A stretch of 64,000 nt of DNA from assembly GCF_037038585.1 (NCBI RefSeq), contig NC_092520.1, positions 11,539,001 to 11,603,000 of the forward strand, given 5' to 3'. The notes under the pieces are model-generated. The model was not told where the DNA came from, searched no databases, and saw only the letters and a program-made list of their open reading frames with translations. The stretch's first letter is position 1. Each line of letters opens with the position of its first letter. Shown one piece after another: positions 43,746 through 56,129 of this stretch. A program made the translations under genes and the position numbers. The DNA comes from Patagioenas fasciata (taxonomy: Eukaryota; Chordata; Aves; Columbiformes; Columbidae).

Positions 43746-46213
43746 AGGGCTGGCTTCTGTGGCACCAGTATAAGCAACGCATACCAATGGCTGTGGTGCT
43801 TTACCTGGTTGTAGCATTAATGGCATGGTCATCTCCATGCCAGGCAACAGGGAGGTGACAGTGGTCTCATCAACAGAAAAGTTTTCAAAGGCAGAGAGGA
43901 TGGGGAAGGAACTTCAGTGTAGTCACTTAGGGGTAGTTGTCAAGGCAGATCGTGAGGGGGAAGGGGAAGGAATAGCAATTCTGGGCATGCAGGTGGGTAG
44001 CTGTGCGAGCTGGCTGCTGTGCCACCCCGGAGGGCTGCATCTCTGGAGCCCGGCATGGTGGAGGCTCCCCAGCAGAAGGCCTGGATGCCAGGGCAGTGGC
44101 ACAGCATGTGGCCACTTGAAATCCCTCTCATCATCGTTTTGAAGCTGAAATCCAGTGGCAGTTTCACAATGGCACAGTACTCCGTGCAAAGCAGGGAAAG
44201 TAGGTCACAGACTGTCCTGCTGGCATTTGTTTGTACGTGTGTAGGGCTGTGGTAAGAGCTGAAGGCACCAAGGATCCAACCACCCAGGATGCATTTCTCA
44301 CCACTTTCCTTTGTGTCCATGTTTCTGGCATTGGGAGCTGACTGGGGAAGAGATGCTGGAAGCTTTTGTAGACTTCCCTGCTATTATTAATACTTCAGTA
44401 GGGCCCAGAAGGTTTTGGGTACCAGGTGTTGTTCAGACTGTTGAAACTGCCCATGCACCAACGAGCAAATGCTTCACGTGGATGAGCCAAAGCACAGATG
44501 AAGCACAAGAGCATTTAACTTTTTTGTTAGTACTGAAGTGTGTGCTCAGTATCTAGCTGCTTGAATTGTAGAAAGCACTTCAGGATACCGATTTAAGGCC
44601 TTCCAGCCCTAGAGGCACTGACAGCTTAGCAGCATCTGCATTTCAGCAGTGGTATTGCATGGTGTGTGGACATCCCCTGCTCCTCCTTTTAAAGCTGTGG
44701 TAGCCAGTGATCTAACGGTTGGGAGCAAAGCAAACAAAGTGGAAACCCAACCCTGTAACACAGAGTTCAGAGTGTTAATTGAAAGGGGAAATAAAGGATG
44801 GAAATGATTAAGATACCGCATGGCAGAACTGGCTTCAGTAATTGTCCAGACTGAGGATTTAGCATGCCCTAAGTCTCTCAAAGACTGGTTTAATACAGTT
44901 GTTACCAAGATAATCAGAGGAATATTTGGTAAACCCTTGGATGTGCAGCTGTAACTGAGATCTGCATTCGTGCATCAGCGGCTGGAGCTGAGCAGGGTGG
45001 AGGATCTCCAGACGTGCTGACCTGTGCTCCAAGGTGTGGATGGGTTTGGGGCTGGTGCCCCTGAGCATGTTGCCTGTGCAGCACAAGCAGTGGACAAACT
45101 GCTTCTTGTCCTGGCTGGAGCAGATGGGGACTGCAAAGTGGCACAGAAGGGAGCACAGAGCAGGCTCTCCCCTCAGCAGCAGCACTGGCCTCCCAGTTGT
45201 GTCTTTTGGAAGCAGGAATTTTTGGTGTGACATAAAACATGATCAAGGAGAAATTAAAGTAACTCTTCTGTGTTTATATGGTATTTTTCCAGATTAGTTC
45301 CTAGCTTCACTTAGCTCAACCATGCAAACCGCTTAAGATATAAAAAGAAACCACCTTAAGTGGATTCCTGTGGGGGATGTCACTGGCTGTTTTGGGGACT
45401 GTCCATCACTTTTTAAAAAGTTAACTTAAGCAAAACAAAACATTGTGGCTTCTTCTGACTGCCACAACTTTTCAGCTGTTGCTTGGCTACCACTTGGCAG
45501 TGACCTTTCCCCACAGAACTGATGTTGTGAGCCTCCAGGCTGAAATCACCCAACAAAAGGAAAGACCATAAAACGGCTGGATAGGGTCACCCAAGATCTG
45601 CATTCTGAGCTCAGTGTTTTCTGTTCCCACCAGGAACTCCTGCATTTTAGGCGTGATTTGTCAAAGCCAATCGTAATTTTGCGTGATAGGGTCTATGGGA
45701 TAAGATCTTAAATGCAGACTGTGAGGTCTTTAATTTTGGAGCTATCAGAGCCTTCCAGTGGGTTCCTCTGTGAAACTTTCGTGCCATCAAGGTAAAAGCA
45801 CCACATTTCTGCAGGGAAACAAAGCTGTTTGTCCCAGCTTTCCCTGACATTTGGGCAGGACACTGCTCTTTCAGTCGTGACCCAGGCATCACTTTGGTTT
45901 GCTGCTTCTTGCATACAGAAAGAGCATCAACAGGTCTCCCCTGTGGGCCATGGGCCAGGGACCTCAGTGTTGGGGAGCATTGTATGCACAGACCGCTGTC
46001 TCCAAGGCCTGGATGGAGCTCTGTGGGATTTCTGCAAAGAGAAGGGCAGCCTGTTGTGTTTGGTTGGTGGTTTGGTTTGGTTTGTTTTTCCCCCTCTCCA
46101 TTTTGCAGCCTTTTACCTGCTGAAGGGTAGAGCTGAATACAAATGCTGCTGTTTTTATCAGATTGGCAGGTCAATTTTTAGAGAGAAAAAGGGAGTTAGT
46201 ACAACCTATGTGT
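43746..46213. other. Unassigned sequence
   Basis: Unique sequence of moderate GC with no recognised repeat. Overlapping open stretches on both strands at 43825-44320, 44859-45246 and 45647-46236 lack splice signals and domains. I call no gene. Confidence 0.5.
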
Positions 46214-46278
46214 TGTACATTTCATTGAAATTGTAAGTATCAGTGTACATTTCATTGAAATTATAAGTATCAGCGTAC
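46214..46278 (+). repeat. 30-bp tandem duplication (about 2.2 copies)
   Basis: TGTACATTTCATTGAAATTG plus TAAGTATCAG is repeated immediately with one mismatch (TTGTAAG versus TTATAAG), and a third copy starts before it decays. Period 30 bp. Each unit contains the inverted pair TTTCA/TGAAA. Confidence 0.92.
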
Positions 46279-46462
46279 TAAGAACTTGCAGCTTGACCTT
46301 TTTTGGTTTGCTTCGTTTTCTTGTGCCTGTAAGCCTTCCAAGGTAGATTCAGCCCATCACGTGCGCTTGATGTCTTTTATTCTGTTGGACTGTGCTCTGA
46401 GCTGTGCCAAATCCTGACTCCCTTTTTCTGGAAGGAGGGTGTTTCTGTTTTTTTGTTTTCAG

Positions 46463-46508
46463 TGGAGTTGAACTCTCATTCCCAGGCAAAGCCAGTCCAG
46501 CTGCACAG
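46463..46508 (+). other. Candidate exon (46 nt)
   Basis: A very strong acceptor (gtttctgtttttttgttttCAG) and good donor (CACAG then GTATGTATG) enclose 46 nt open in two frames (VELSFPGKASPAAQ or ELNSHSQAKPVQLH). Neither peptide is recognised. It could be an alternative or UTR exon of a plus-strand transcript from the CpG island, or chance. Confidence 0.15.
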
Positions 46509-46960
46509 GTATGTATGGATGCACAAGGACCAGTTGTTACGGACACAAACAAGCAGCCTGTAAGTCAGGTACGTGCAGCAGGGAAAGGGAAGGGAGATGC
46601 GAGTATTGTAGATTTGGTATCTGAACAAAGGCTCCTATTTTCTTAATATGGAATGCAATAGCTTCCCTTGGAAACCCAGTGTCAGAAATCTTCAGCTGGT
46701 GTCAAAACCAAGGAGGGGAAAAGATGGAGACTTTATCATAGCTTTCTGTAAGTTGTTGAAGTAGAATTTCATAAAATGGCTGCCACAATCTAGAGTGCTT
46801 TTGTTGGACAGGTTATGTAAAATCTGATGGCCCTCTGTTCTGAAATGGTAGAGAGCCACAGACTGCAATGAAGTCATTAAGAAACTGAATTTCTATATCT
46901 TCAAGAATAGAGTTATGAGTTAATAAACTGTTTCTTGGTTAAATATAATCTGTAAGTATC

Positions 46961-47008
46961 AATAAATAATAATAATAAATAAATAATAGTAATAATAAAT
47001 AATAAATC
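46961..47008 (+). repeat. (AAT)n/(AAAT)n simple repeat
   Basis: An imperfect mixture of AAT and AAAT units over about 48 bp. Confidence 0.9.
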
Positions 47009-50000
47009 CTGTACTGTCAGGTCATAACCAAAACGGGTTTCCCCACCACTCGTGGTGGTCCTTGCTTCACTGTATTTTTATCTGTTTGTTGGCTTGAAGC
47101 AGTAGCAACCTTGCTGCCTTAGAGATTGACTGTAATGAGTGCAATAAGTGGAATCTATCTAGCAAAATTAAATGAATAGGTTATGTGATAATCAAAAATC
47201 TGCCAGTCACAGTTTGAGTGATGGAACCTAAATAACGCTTTGGAATTTATCAGGTTTTGTGCCAGTGTGAAAGATGACGAACAACAAGAGGTATCTAGTT
47301 CAGTTTTTGTAGATGGATACTAAACAATTGGAATAGTGGGAGAAAAATTTTCTTATTATCCTTAGGTAGTGCAGTAGTAGTTTATTACAGGAGAGGGTCA
47401 GTGAAACAGAAGTTGCATCATTTTTCATATCCCCAACCTCTGACACTGTACTTTTGCACTACAGTATTATTCCAATAAATCAGAAGATGGGATCCCTAGA
47501 GGTTTTCATAAAAGATCATATTTTTGAAGGGAGGTAGGGTTGGGGAGGATGCAAAAAATTGAATATTAAAAAGTTCCTACTTGTTAAGCTGCTTTGGAAA
47601 TGGCTTTAGGAGAAGAAAGCAGCCAGGTTCAAGTTCAGACTCTAGCCTCAAGGTGCTTAGGTGCTGCAGTGTTTGATTTCTCATCTGCTGCAGCACAGGT
47701 GCCTGGGACAGGGAATGAGTCAGAGCTTTAGCTGAAATAGAATATGTAAAATCTTTGTCTTATGAAATTAAGAATAAAATAAATAAAAAAAAATCAATAA
47801 TATTGAACTGCTGCCTGATTGCTTTCATTTGCAAGTGATGGCAATAATGCTGTTGCACTGGAGGAGAACAGCAAGGATGCATGTTAGACTGTATAAGGCT
47901 TGCGACGGCAGGCTGCAGCAAGTACCCTTCTAGCCATGTGCCAAATCCAAGGGAAGGGGACAGGGTCTGAGGCATCGTGGCCTGTAGCCCTGACAAAACA
48001 CCCTGTCCCTCCACACAGCCCAACAGCAGGACCTCTGCTTGGCTCTTGATGAAGAGCTGCCTCCTGCCCTGCTGCCTGGGGGCATGTTCTCCTGTCTCTC
48101 TGCAGCTCAGGTGTGGAGATGTCCTTTGGTTTGCACTTAAATTGGTGTCTGGGCACTGTTACTGGTTGTGTTAGTCACGCCATGCTCAGAGGAGAGGGAT
48201 GATCTCCCCGGCTGGAGGAGTTTCCAGTGTAAGAGTCCAAGTCTGTCCAAGTGCGCTCAGTGGACAGTGGAGGAGGATGCAGGAGAAGGGAGCGCAGGGC
48301 TGGCAAATGTGTGTGGTGCAGTTTCTTAGTGTCAGGTAAGTTTTGAGGCTTTCAGAGGGCAAACCAAGGTGGTGACTGCTGGTGCATTACATTCCCAGCT
48401 GTAACTTGCTCTGTGTAACTGCCCTGGTAAATATATATCTCTCTCTTTGAGACCTGGCAGGGAAGTGACCTAACCTTTAATTTCAGTGTAGCAAAATACA
48501 CAAGAGCAGTCAGAAACACGCTGTAGTTTCCCACCTTTCCTTACCTCACATTCTCACACAGGTATGCTTTCAATTATGCCAGTTTTTTGGAAAACATTTA
48601 GCTGCCCTCCAGTGACCGAGGGCTTATTTTTTCTAGCCCAATTCAATACCAGCCGTGTGGAGAGCCCTGCAGTTTCTGCAGTGCTGATGGAGGGAGTGGG
48701 TTGCCCACCAGCCTGGGCTTCATCTTGCTGAACATCAGTATTCATGAGATGGGAGTGTGGCCTGAGCCAGGCACACTGTCCTCTCTGTAGCTTGTGGAAG
48801 GAGAAGGTTGGTATCCAGCAGGGTACCTGCATCTTTGCTACATCTTTGGTGTCATCTCTTTTGGGAGGTGGCACGTTGCCTTGCTAAGGTGCTGGTTGCT
48901 TTGCACTGATAAGGGTAGGAGCCTTCCCCAGGACTAATCTTCAGATGGGTTATTTTGAGTGAGAATAATCCCTCTGCGATGAAAAGCTGTTCACTTCCTT
49001 GATGTTGGTTTCAACACGCTTTTGTGGGAAACTGCAGTCTGCCATATATTTGCTATAGTCCTTAGGGATGGTACCCTGTATAATTTGTTAACATATGGAA
49101 CATGTTCTGTTTTCAGTATGTTCGAGGGATTTTTTTGTTACATTTTTGCTGTCCATGCTCTGGCATCTTCATGTACATTTTTGGTGTCAGGGGAGGTGGA
49201 AACACACAGCATCTCTTTGTGCCAAGCTTCTTGATAAGATCTTGCGGGCACTGAATCTTCAAAAATGTGCTTTTGTGCCTTTTGTGTCCCTGGAACGGAT
49301 GAAATGGTTTTGAATGGACAATGGCTGGATAGACGGTTACACGGTTCTGGGATGAGCACATGCCTGAAAGTTTTGTTTCTCTGCTGGGTGACCTCATAGG
49401 TACAGCGACAGCAACCCAAAATATACACTGCAGTGTAGAAACACCTCAGCTTGCTTTAAATGATATGTTGGGTACTAGTTGCAATCTAGCAATGACAGCA
49501 TGGAGCTCAGCATAGGCTAATTTTCCCTGCTGCTTGTGTGTACTAAACATATAGGAAAATAGTATAGATGTGCTTGTTACACTTCTGAGAGAAGCGTCCT
49601 ATACATAAAAATACTCTGATTAGGTAGCTTTAGGGGGTGTTGCAATTTTCGCCTCCTCCCCGCCCCTGTTTAGACCTGTATGTAGTTGTGCATGGAAGAG
49701 TTCATTTCAGAAATTAGGAGTTTAAGGATTAATGGCTTGAATGCCTGAATTTCTATAGCCACTATATTCAGTGTGTTCAACAACTTCAGTTGTTTTCCAT
49801 CCATCATTTCCTCTTTCTCAGTCCATTTAACTTGTTTCCTTAAGGGCTTTGTCTTATATCCATTTCTGAAATATAAATATTAGTTTCCCGTTTTGCTTGT
49901 GAGGTTGGCTTAAGTAGGAGATTTGATTTCGTATGAGAGGTTTATCATGAAGGTGGGTGGGAAGGAAAACCAATCGCTTTGTGCACTCTACGTTGCTGTA

Positions 50001-50933
50001 GGATACCTTGTACTTCTGCAGCTCAAGGTCCTAGGATTTTCTTTATATTGATTTAGGGAAATGCTTAGACATTTGTATTTGCATATTTAATGTAGTTAGA
50101 GTTTCAGTTATTTGCATTAGCAATTGCTCCAACTCCAGTAGTAATAAGGCAGGTGCTTTTGTATAAATAAATTAAAAAAAAAAAGAAAAAAAAACAACTA
50201 TTAGAGTAGTGCCACAGGTTAATTTTTATATAGATGTAATGACTTCCAGCCGCCACAGTAACACACAATATTCCCCTAGTGATACCTTGAGTCAGGAAAG
50301 AAATTAACTCCTGTATATTAAGTTAGCAGTGGCAAACAAAATTGAAGATGAAAAGAAAATGAAGGGGCATGGAAAAGGCTCAGCTCCTTTGCACTGCCAC
50401 GAGGGACACCCAACTTTAATTTCAAGATTTGGTTATTCCCTTTAATGCCCCACAGATGTGAAAAATACTGTGGCAGCACTGGGCCATAGGCAAATCCCTT
50501 TGAAACTTCTGGGGCTTAGATTAGGCCTACCTTTTATTAGTTCTTTATCCTTTATTTTGTTTTTAGGGTTTGGGGCTTTTTTTTTTTTTTCCAGAAACAA
50601 AGAGGCAAGAAAGGTCTGATAAAGGAGTGTGTTACAGAAGATTGGGATCTTCAGGCTTATGGAGATCTGCATTACTTAAAACATCCTTTCGATTTAATGG
50701 AGTTGAACTTGTTGATTTAGATCAAAGCTGTATCTATGTGGAACTAGCTGAAGTCTTTTGGCTTCATGCAATGCCAACTGCCCACTTACAAGGAAAGCTT
50801 CCAGGTGTTTCATTTCGCCTCTTTGTGTATGTGGTGTGTTTGTGTAGCAGCCAAAAGAAGTTGAGAACTGGAGATGTTCCCCCAACAAAGCCTTAGGGCT
50901 TCTGGCTCCATGGGAAATAAGGGTTGCTATCCA
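47009..50933. other. Unassigned sequence
   Basis: Unique sequence with short A-rich runs at 47762-47804 and 50174-50196. A plus-strand segment ending at the perfect donor GTGTCAG then GTAAGTTTTG (about 48337) can be read back to a weak acceptor near 48261 in an open frame. It has no recognisable product. Confidence 0.45.
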
Positions 50934-51510
50934 GTGGCCAGAAGGCCAGTCGTATCTTGTGCTGCATCAGGAGCATGGCCAGCAGGTGGAGGGAGGTGAT
51001 TCTGCCCCTCTGCTCCGCTCTGGTGAGACCCCACCTGGAGTCCTGTGTCCAGCTCTGGAGCCCTCAGTGCAGGAAAGACATGGACCTGTTGGAGAGGGGC
51101 CAGAGGAGCCACAGAAATGATCAGAGGCTGGAACAGCTCTGCTGGGAGCACAGGCTGGGAGAGCTGGGGTTGTTCAGCCTGGAGAAGAGAAGGCTATGGG
51201 GAGACCTTATTGCGGCCTTTCAGTACTTAAAAGGGGCTGATAAGAAAGATTGGGACAGACATTTTAGCAGGGCCTGTTGTGATAGGACAAAAGGTCATGG
51301 TTTTAAACTAAAGGAGGGGAGATTCAGACTAGACAGGTGGAAGAAATTTTTTACAGTGGGGATTGCCCAGAGAGGTGGTGGATGCCCCATCCCTGGAGAC
51401 ATTTAAGGCCAGGCTGGACGGGGCTCTGAGTAACCTGATGTGGTTGAAGGTGAAGGGGACTAGATGACCTTTGAAGGTCCCCTCAAAGCCAAAGTACAAG
51501 ATGATTTTAA
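50934..51510 (+). mobile_element. CR1 LINE, 5'-truncated copy
   Basis: CR1 3' end of about 577 bp in plus orientation, with the ORF2 C-terminal frame ([40 protein letters not shown]) nearly intact to about 51406. Its encoded text is almost the same as the minus-strand copy at 23084-23837, so the two form an inverted pair of one subfamily. The 3' end (GACCTTTGAAGGTCCCCTCA) lacks a clear ATTCTATG repeat. Confidence 0.95.
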
Positions 51511-54260
51511 AACCATCTCCTAAGAACCAAGTTCCAGTTTGAAATGCAGCATAGGTACTCACACTTCTGTCCTTTTTGATTTACCAAGACACTGTCTGGT
51601 CTTGCATTTCACTTTTTGTTTTTCTCCCTCCCTCCTCATCCAGCAGCTCCATCTCTCCAGGGAGTTTTGCCAAAGCTTGTCCTGCTCTTTTCCAGGCTGG
51701 AGGTGGCATTGCAGGTGCCAGTGCCTACTGCTGATGAGATGCTTTCCTCCCACAGAGCTAAAGTGGACTTGGGAAAACTATCCAATCTCCAGTAATGCAA
51801 TGGCTGTTTTCCCTTCTTTGGAAACAGAGCAACTCTGTTAGGGCATAGGAAGGAAGCCAAAAAGTCAAATTGGCTGAGAACAAATAATGAAATTAGCTAG
51901 TGCTGCTTCCCCGACAGAGCTAATAAATGGGGCAGAAAATCTAACAGAAAACACAAATGAAGATGGGGTTGTCTACATTTTTTTTAAGTGTGTTGTGTGT
52001 ATATATATATATTTATCTTGACAGTGTCCTCATTTAAAAACAATAGTGTGCTTTTAGTATTTCAGGTTCTTGCCACTACTAACTCTTTCCCAAATTGTTA
52101 GGAGACCCACATAAATATAAGGAGCTTGGCACTGCTCTTTAAATGGGCAGGATCTTGGAAAGAGTTCATTTCTCTTGTAATGCGGTTAGTTCTATTTCTG
52201 TCATGTACAAATCCTGTCTGACCAAGAATATTGAATTAGAGCTGGCTTGTGGGTGTTAAATATCTCCACAGTTTTCTTTACTTGTGTTGAACAAATGAAA
52301 GAGGCTGAAGGGTGGACAGTCCCATGTGTGTTGCTGTTACTTGCAGAGGAGCAGCACGGAAAGTTAAGCAAGGTGCTTGTGCTTGAGTGGAGCATCTCCT
52401 TGCTACACAAAGACCTGTTGTCACTTGCCTACTTCTGTATGGCTTAGTAAAACAAAACGTAACCTGTATCAAAGTTGTGGATACTTCTCACACAGCCAAC
52501 CACTAAGCATGGAAGTCCTGCTAGATAATCTGAGGTAACCAAAAACTGGTGGCTGCCTTTAGATGTGTAAGGGCTGAGGGTAGAAGGTGCAAGGGAAAGG
52601 AGATGCTGCATGCATTTGGGTTTCTTCAGGTCAAACCTTTAGGATCCGTTGCTGCTGAACATGTGATGTACTTTATGTGAATTGTGCTACTATATGCTTG
52701 GCCCTTGGGACCGATTGCTATGTAAATGCAAATTATTTAATTAACATTATTGTTTCCATATGCTATAATATGATTTTTATGAGCATTTCTAGATTAAAGT
52801 TCACTTTAGAAACATAGTGATTGCTTCCCAAATTGCTTGGCTGTGCACTGCATTTTAAACCCCGTTAATGCAGTGAGGAATCCTTATCATTCCTTAAGCG
52901 TCAGAGAAGCAGCCAGAAAAAGTATAACCACGATGTGTAAATAGAACACCTCGGAAAGCATAACAAAAGGCCTGTGTGTTTTAACATGGCAGAAACAGTA
53001 ACTCTTGACTGGAAACAGGGCAAAAAATATTCACAGATTAATCTTGTGTCTTATAGTATTTAAATAATAAACCTAGTTTTAGCTAGATTTCTTTCTTTCC
53101 TTTCTTTTTTACTTCTCCCAGTGCTTTGTCAGTAAAAGTTCCATATGTTTTTCCTTCTATGTGGAAAATACGAACAGAAATTGAATGTGACATCTGGGGT
53201 CCTGGTGTGCTGGTCAGTGGTGCGATGGTGGCTTGTGTGCAGGATGCTGGCAAGGATGGTGCAGGCAGCGAGGGCAGAAGCTCCTGCATTCCTGCAGCTT
53301 TGCCTGTGTGAACATCCAGCCGATTGCTCGGTGCTTTTTGGTTAATTTCCCTCAGGTGGAGAATAACTCAAAGATCAGCTTTAACACCTTCAGAATAAGA
53401 CTGCATTGTTCTGGACTGTGATTTGCCTTGTAAAGTTGTTCACACTGAGAAATTTGAGGACGATCTCCTTCATTATAAACATGAAGCTGGAGAAGCCTTG
53501 GAGAATGTCATGTCGCTTTGCCCAGTGACAGAATTTTCCCAGAGTTTGTAGCTTTTACAAAAAGTTGCTGCTTTAAGTTTCTGTAATTTACAGACTAACC
53601 CAATTATGTGTCAGTGCGTGAAATTCAAAACAGAGGAAGATTTCCATAGTAAAATTTTTGTATCCATTTTCTGCTGCGAAATTTTAGCCTGCAGTAATTC
53701 AGCAAGGGATTGGGATAATGTTTTTAATATTTACCCTATTCTGCTGTTTTGTGTGTGGGGCTTGTTTTGTTTTTATGGTAGCAGAGCACAAGGCTGTTTG
53801 GTGGCTCACACTGAGGGGTGCAAAGAAGGCAGAAGTACTCAGTACTTCCCACTGAATGTAAATAAATCAATGTACATAGTAATATTCAGTGAGCCCGGAT
53901 TTTTGCTTTGAAAGAAGAAAAAGGTGTCATATTACTGGCTTTGAATTGCTTGGTCTGAGCAGACAGTCTGTAACTGCTCACACTTCCCTGCATACCTCTG
54001 ATGATGCTCCAGCTGTTGATATCTGTAGAAGCTGAAACTTCTGGGTTTCAGGTCTCACCCCAGATGCCTGTGGCATCACGTGAGCTGTTGCATGGGACTC
54101 GGGAGAGTCACTGGCTCTGCTTTTGTTCTCAGAGTAAGCAAAGTGGGCAAAAAATGTTGAGTATCTTTTACATGATGTAAGGTATCACTGCTAACAGTAG
54201 CAGGTCAGAATTTTCCAGTCAGAAATGTGGTACTAGCTGACAGCATACCTTTAATCTTTC
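51511..54260. other. Unassigned sequence with one AT-rich block
   Basis: Unique sequence. A (TG)/(TA) run lies at 51988-52015. The block at about 52660-52880 is AT-rich and carries an ATGCAAAT octamer and TTAATTAA, resembling conserved non-coding DNA. No gene is called. Confidence 0.45.
51988..52015 (+). repeat. Short (TG)n(TA)n run
   Basis: GTGTGTTGTGTG leads into about seven TA units. This is a simple dinucleotide repeat. Confidence 0.85.
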
Positions 54261-54291
54261 ATTTGCATTTACATTTAATTTGCATTTGCAT
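54261..54291 (+). promoter_or_regulatory. Cluster of three octamer (ATTTGCAT) motifs
   Basis: Exact ATTTGCAT, the reverse complement of the POU/OCT octamer ATGCAAAT, occurs at 54261-54268, 54278-54285 and 54284-54291. The last two overlap, and a near match ATTTACAT lies between. POU-domain binding would be the family expectation. An imperfect ATTTGC simple repeat is the plain alternative. Confidence 0.35.
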
Positions 54292-54360
54292 TTTGCTTTT
54301 CTGTCAGTTGACTCATGCAGCAGTAGATTTTCATGATTAATGGTTTATCTGTGTCTCCAG

Positions 54361-54412
54361 GTGCCAACAAAAATCTGTGTTGCAAAAGGTTCCCAAGTAC
54401 TTCTGAGTGCAG
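54361..54412 (+). other. Candidate exon (52 nt)
   Basis: The acceptor tggtttatctgtgtctcCAG is preceded by a plausible branch site (TGATTAAT). The donor is excellent (GAGTGCAG then GTGAGGAA). The 52-nt segment is open in two frames, one reading VPTKICVAKGSQVLLSA. No family is recognised. It lies 70 bp downstream of the octamer cluster. Confidence 0.2.
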
Positions 54413-55653
54413 GTGAGGAAATCTAGATAAAATTCAGCCTTTTGTACAGGACACGTTGCTGACCTGTGACTTCTTTCTCTTTTTGGAGAGAGGGAGCGGG
54501 GGTGTTTTCAAAAGCAGACTTCACTACAGTAAATAGAAAAGACAGGGTTTGAGATAATTGTATTTTTTATTTTCAGTTTCTCCTAATTCTGCTTGGCGAG
54601 GGGAAGTGGAGAATGAAGAGTTAGACTGTGGTGTGGGTTATGCGGATGGCTGGAGTGCCATGTAAGGTTGCAATCCTTCCCTTTTCCCTGCAGCAGGGAT
54701 CACCATACCTGCAGCAGCCCTCCCTCAGAGCGTATTAGCCAATTCAGCGTTTTGAACTGGGTCAATTAGAAGGTTCTTATTAGGCTGGGGGTGGGGGGAA
54801 TCAGGGGTTGAGTTTTCTTGCGGCTGCGATATGATTCAGTATATTGAGAGAGACAGAGGAAGGAAACAAGTGAGAGAAAGTGTGTTTTCAGAGGAATGTC
54901 CTCCCGCCCCAGCACTACCCTGGGGCCAAGGGCTCCCTGAGGACACAGGTAACCTGCGAGGAAAAATTGCTGCTCTGCTCCCTCCCCACCTCCTCGGAGA
55001 AATTTCACTCGTAGCCAGGACGTCCGATCGGTTGATTTATAGCGTGCGGTGTATTTTTTTTTTTTCCTCAGCTTCTCCTATTAAAAAGCCGGCTGAGTTC
55101 ACTTCTCCCAAAGCAGGAGGAACGTTTTCTGTCAGTTTGATTGATCTGTGAATAACTTTGATGTTCCAAGACATAACGTTAATAGAGTTTGTGGCTTAAA
55201 GTCGTATGAAGAAAATCTAAAAATAAAGAGCAGCTCGATTAACGTCCGCAGCCTAAAAAGAGTGCAGCTTGTGCAGTGGCCAGAGACCGGCAGTATTTGG
55301 GGAGGAGTTTTCTAAAATAGGGAGCTGGAAATCCCTGGGCCTGGGCCTGGGACTGAATTGTCTTCTAAACAGTTTCTTTTAATTGAAACCAAATTGGAGG
55401 TTTTCTGCGTGGGACAGTGCCTGTCAGCCGTGGGCCTCACGGTGTCTCGCTGGCAGGGCCTTGGCTCATGGGGGGACGGCTGGGAGGAGAGGGCAGGAGG
55501 GCTCCAAACCGGCTCACAGCCCCTTGATGCCCACATGGATACTTCCAGGTGAATTAACCCAAATATTTGCATGTAATGATGCTCTTTACTGCAGGATTTT
55601 TCTTGTGGTGTTCTCTGCTGCAGTTAAGCATTGGCGCAGTGCATTAATAATGA
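54413..55653. other. Unassigned sequence including a candidate exon
   Basis: Unique sequence. Part of it (about 55070-55290) is AT-rich with scattered CpG and looks like conserved non-coding DNA. It contains the possible exon 55373-55548, described separately. Confidence 0.4.
55373..55548 (+). other. Candidate exon (176 nt), unidentified
   Basis: The acceptor tgaattgtcttctaaaCAG and donor ACTTCCAG then GTGAATTA enclose 176 nt, open for 58 codons in one frame (starting FLLIETKLEVFCVGQCLSA). The GC-rich middle (CTGGGAGGAGAGGGCAGGAG) is also open in another frame, which lowers its weight. No domain is recognised. Confidence 0.15.
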
Positions 55654-55765
55654 TCATAGAATCACAGATTGTCCTGAGTTGGAAGGGACCCACAAGGATC
55701 ATGGAGTCCAACTCCTGTCCCAGCACAGGACAACCCCACAGTTCATGCCAGTGTCTGAGGCTCTT
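55654..55765 (-). mobile_element. CR1-like 3' fragment, minus orientation
   Basis: TCATAGAATCACAGATTGTC followed by CTGAGTTGGAAGGGACCCAC and CAAGGATCATGGAGTCCAAC is the reverse complement of a CR1-type 3' end. Similarity fades after about 110 bp. Only a short fragment remains, with no coding portion. Confidence 0.85.
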
Positions 55766-56129
55766 ACTCAAAGAGAAACCCCACCATATTGGGGAGCAGG
55801 ATCAAGACCTGATTCCTGGAGTTGTGTGAGAATCCCCTCTTTCCTGCTCCCCTGTCTCCACAATCCAGAGGGAGAGCATGTGTCTGCAGGCAGGGCGGGC
55901 GGCAACCATGGCCTGTGGTGCACACCCAGCCTGGCCCGCAGTCTGTGGAGACCTGTCACCTGCCATACTCTCATGGGTGGCAGTGCATTGAATTAATACA
56001 GAATAGAAATATTTCTCTGAGGTACAAGCCAAGGTTTTGCTCTTTTGCCTGGAGCTGAGAAGTTGGGGAGAAGTCCCTGCTGGTTGGGAAGTCCTGCTGC
56101 TATGAGGAGGGACAGGCATGGTGGTGGTG

